Below are positions 62,865 through 64,000 of a stretch of DNA of 64,000 nt, one piece after another. The translations under genes and the position numbers were made by a program. This DNA comes from Solimonas_A sp052035235. GTDB lineage: Bacteria > Pseudomonadota > Gammaproteobacteria > Nevskiales > Nevskiaceae. Every line of letters begins with the position of its first letter. Position 1 is the first letter of the stretch. The DNA is taken from contig JBPOHT010000030.1 in NCBI GenBank assembly GCA_052035235.1, positions 135,310 through 199,309 of the forward strand, given 5' to 3'. The notes beneath the pieces are model-generated. The model saw only the letters and a program-made list of their open reading frames with translations. It had not been told where the DNA came from and did no database searches.

Positions 62865-63646
62865 GCATTGACCACGCCGCCAAGAAGCGTTTCGGGCAGA
62901 ACTTCCTGCACGATCCCTATGTGATCGAGCGCATCCTGCGCTCGATCAACCCGCAGGCCGGCGACCGGCTGGTGGAGATCGGCCCGGGCCTGGGCGCGCT
63001 GACCGCGCCGCTGCTGCGCCTGGCCGGCGAGCTGCAGGTGGTGGAGATCGACCGCGACGTGATCCCGCACCTGGTCGAAGCCTGCGGGAACTCGCCGAAC
63101 CTGCACATCCTGCAGGCCGACGCGCTGAAGGTGGACTACGCCCGTTTCGCCGACGGCCGCCGCCTGCGCCTGATCGGCAACCTGCCCTACAACATCTCCA
63201 CGCCGATCCTGTTCCACCTGCTGAAGTTCGCCGGCACCATCGCCGACATGCACTTCATGCTGCAGAAGGAAGTGGTGGACCGCATGGCCGCCCTGCCCGG
63301 CGAAGACGCCTACGGCCGCCTCAGCGTCTCGCTGGCCGCGCGCGCCGAAGTGTCCCACCTGTTCGACGTGGGCCCCGGCGCCTTCCGCCCCGCCCCGAAG
63401 GTGGACTCCGCCATCGTGCGCCTGGTGCCGCGCCCGCCTTCCTTCGAGATTCGCGACTGGGCGACCTTCGACCGCGTGGTCACCTCCGCCTTTTCGCAGC
63501 GCCGCAAGACGCTGTCCAACGGCCTCAAGGGCATCCTCAGCGCCGCGCAGATCGCGGAGGTGGGGATCGATCCTGGGATTCGCGCGGAGCGCCTGAGCGC
63601 CGAGCAGTTCGCGGCCTTGGCGAACCGGGTGGTTGAGGCGGGCTGA
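62861..63646 (+). CDS. rsmA: 16S rRNA (A1518/A1519) dimethyltransferase
   Basis: RsmA (KsgA) dimethylates two adenines in helix 45 of 16S rRNA late in 30S assembly. The 261-residue protein starts at a TTG that overlaps the pdxA stop (TTGA). It has KRFGQNFLHDPYVIERI, the SAM motif EIGPGLGALTAPLL and the catalytic NLPYNIST. The usual next genes apaG and apaH are not seen in the remaining 350 bp, which holds repeats. Confidence 0.97.
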   Translation: MSIDHAAKKRFGQNFLHDPYVIERILRSINPQAGDRLVEIGPGLGALTAPLLRLAGELQVVEIDRDVIPHLVEACGNSPNLHILQADALKVDYARFADGRRLRLIGNLPYNISTPILFHLLKFAGTIADMHFMLQKEVVDRMAALPGEDAYGRLSVSLAARAEVSHLFDVGPGAFRPAPKVDSAIVRLVPRPPSFEIRDWATFDRVVTSAFSQRRKTLSNGLKGILSAAQIAEVGIDPGIRAERLSAEQFAALANRVVEAG

Positions 63647-63811
63647 TCTGGCCTCTACACGCTACGCCGGTCAGCTTTGGTGGTTCACCGACGTCTTGCT
63701 TCGCCTACGGGCAAATGACTTTCTTCGCCTGGAGACTCCTGCGCTTGTTTCGCGGTGGGTGATGGCGAAGACGCTCATAGGCGTCAATGCATTCCAACCA
63801 AGTGCGTCAGG

Positions 63812-63911
63812 CCCCTCGATACGCTGCGCTACTCGGGGTGAACGTTTTCTTGGATCTTCAAGCGAGAAACAGACCGTTCCTCCCGAGTGCCGCGTAGCGG
63901 TGTATCGAGGG
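63812..63911. repeat. Inverted pair of palindromic repeats, family C copy 2
   Basis: CCCCTCGATACGCTGCGCTA (then CTCGGGGTGAACG) faces CCGTTCCTCCCGAGTGCCGC (then GTAGCGGTGTATCGAGGG). It is the same family as 56987 with the two arms in the opposite order. The flanking part of the gap, 63647-63811, shows no gene. Confidence 0.75.
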
Positions 63912-63938
63912 ACACGAATGCCTTTAGCACAGTAGGGC

Positions 63939-64000
63939 GGGAAAGCGCAGCGCATCCCGCCTCCTGGAATATCTCAAGGCGGGATGCGCTGCGCTTTCCC
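63939..64000. repeat. Long perfect inverted repeat at the window edge (family D)
   Basis: Two 23-bp arms, the first beginning GGGAAAGCGCAGCGCATC at 63939 and the second ending GCGCTGCGCTTTCCC at 64000, enclose a 16-nt loop. The second arm ends at the window edge, so the element may be longer. Confidence 0.75.

Noticed and set aside
63633..63935. 100-codon open frame after rsmA
   Set aside because: It overlaps the rsmA end, runs through the family C repeat and has no ribosome site or similarity to ApaG.

Overview
This is a GC-rich (roughly two-thirds G+C by eye) chromosomal window from a gammaproteobacterium. The evidence is the gene order: pilA-pilB-pilC-pilD-coaE-zapD-yacG, guaB-guaA with divergent xseA, prmA-fis-purH, murU/amgK divergent from lptD-surA-pdxA-rsmA, and leuS-lptE. 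Together with RoxA-like cytochromes and a DUF1302/DUF1329 pair this suggests a lineage near Nevskiales, Steroidobacterales or Xanthomonadales. That placement is inference. No phage, insertion sequence or CRISPR array is visible.

Layout. 0-8.6 kb holds a Sel1/Hcp-like fragment, tRNA-Ser, mltF, a [2Fe-2S] protein plus def, a DUF481 protein, an orphan GlcF-like Fe-S protein, and lptE-leuS. 8.7-14.6 kb holds two tandem giant membrane proteins, each a transporter-like membrane part fused to a spermidine-synthase-like domain. They are divergent from pilA. 14.7-21 kb is the type IV pilus assembly cluster, with a sigma-54 promoter in front of pilA. 21-25.8 kb holds a Nudix/ThiE-like fusion, argJ and a siderophore receptor behind a Fur box.

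26-39.7 kb is the accessory island of most interest. It carries a DUF1329/DUF1302 envelope pair, three paralogous c-type cytochrome lipoproteins resembling the rubber oxygenases RoxA/RoxB but with an extra N-terminal CxxCH, two paralogous TetR regulators and a minimal AraC-type regulator. A shared inverted repeat, GTTAC-N4-GTAAC, precedes one cytochrome gene, the araC gene and one tetR gene. A diverged version lies between another cytochrome gene and the other tetR. I read this as a regulated outer-membrane system for oxidising and importing a bulky hydrophobic substrate, possibly a polyisoprenoid. The substrate is not determined by the sequence.

39.7-64 kb returns to mostly core functions: tRNA-Val, tadA, guaAB, xseA, a prmA gene with a fused phosphatase-like domain, fis, purH, pmbA, an OsmC protein, the MurU/AmgK cell-wall recycling pair and lptD-surA-pdxA-rsmA. 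Scattered among these are an ankyrin protein, an aldo/keto reductase with an MFS exporter and a LysR regulator, a DUF2239 gene behind a strong palindrome, and a PhzF-like isomerase. Several families of short palindromic intergenic repeats recur throughout. Because of the high G+C content, many genes have long antisense open frames; these were judged not to be genes.
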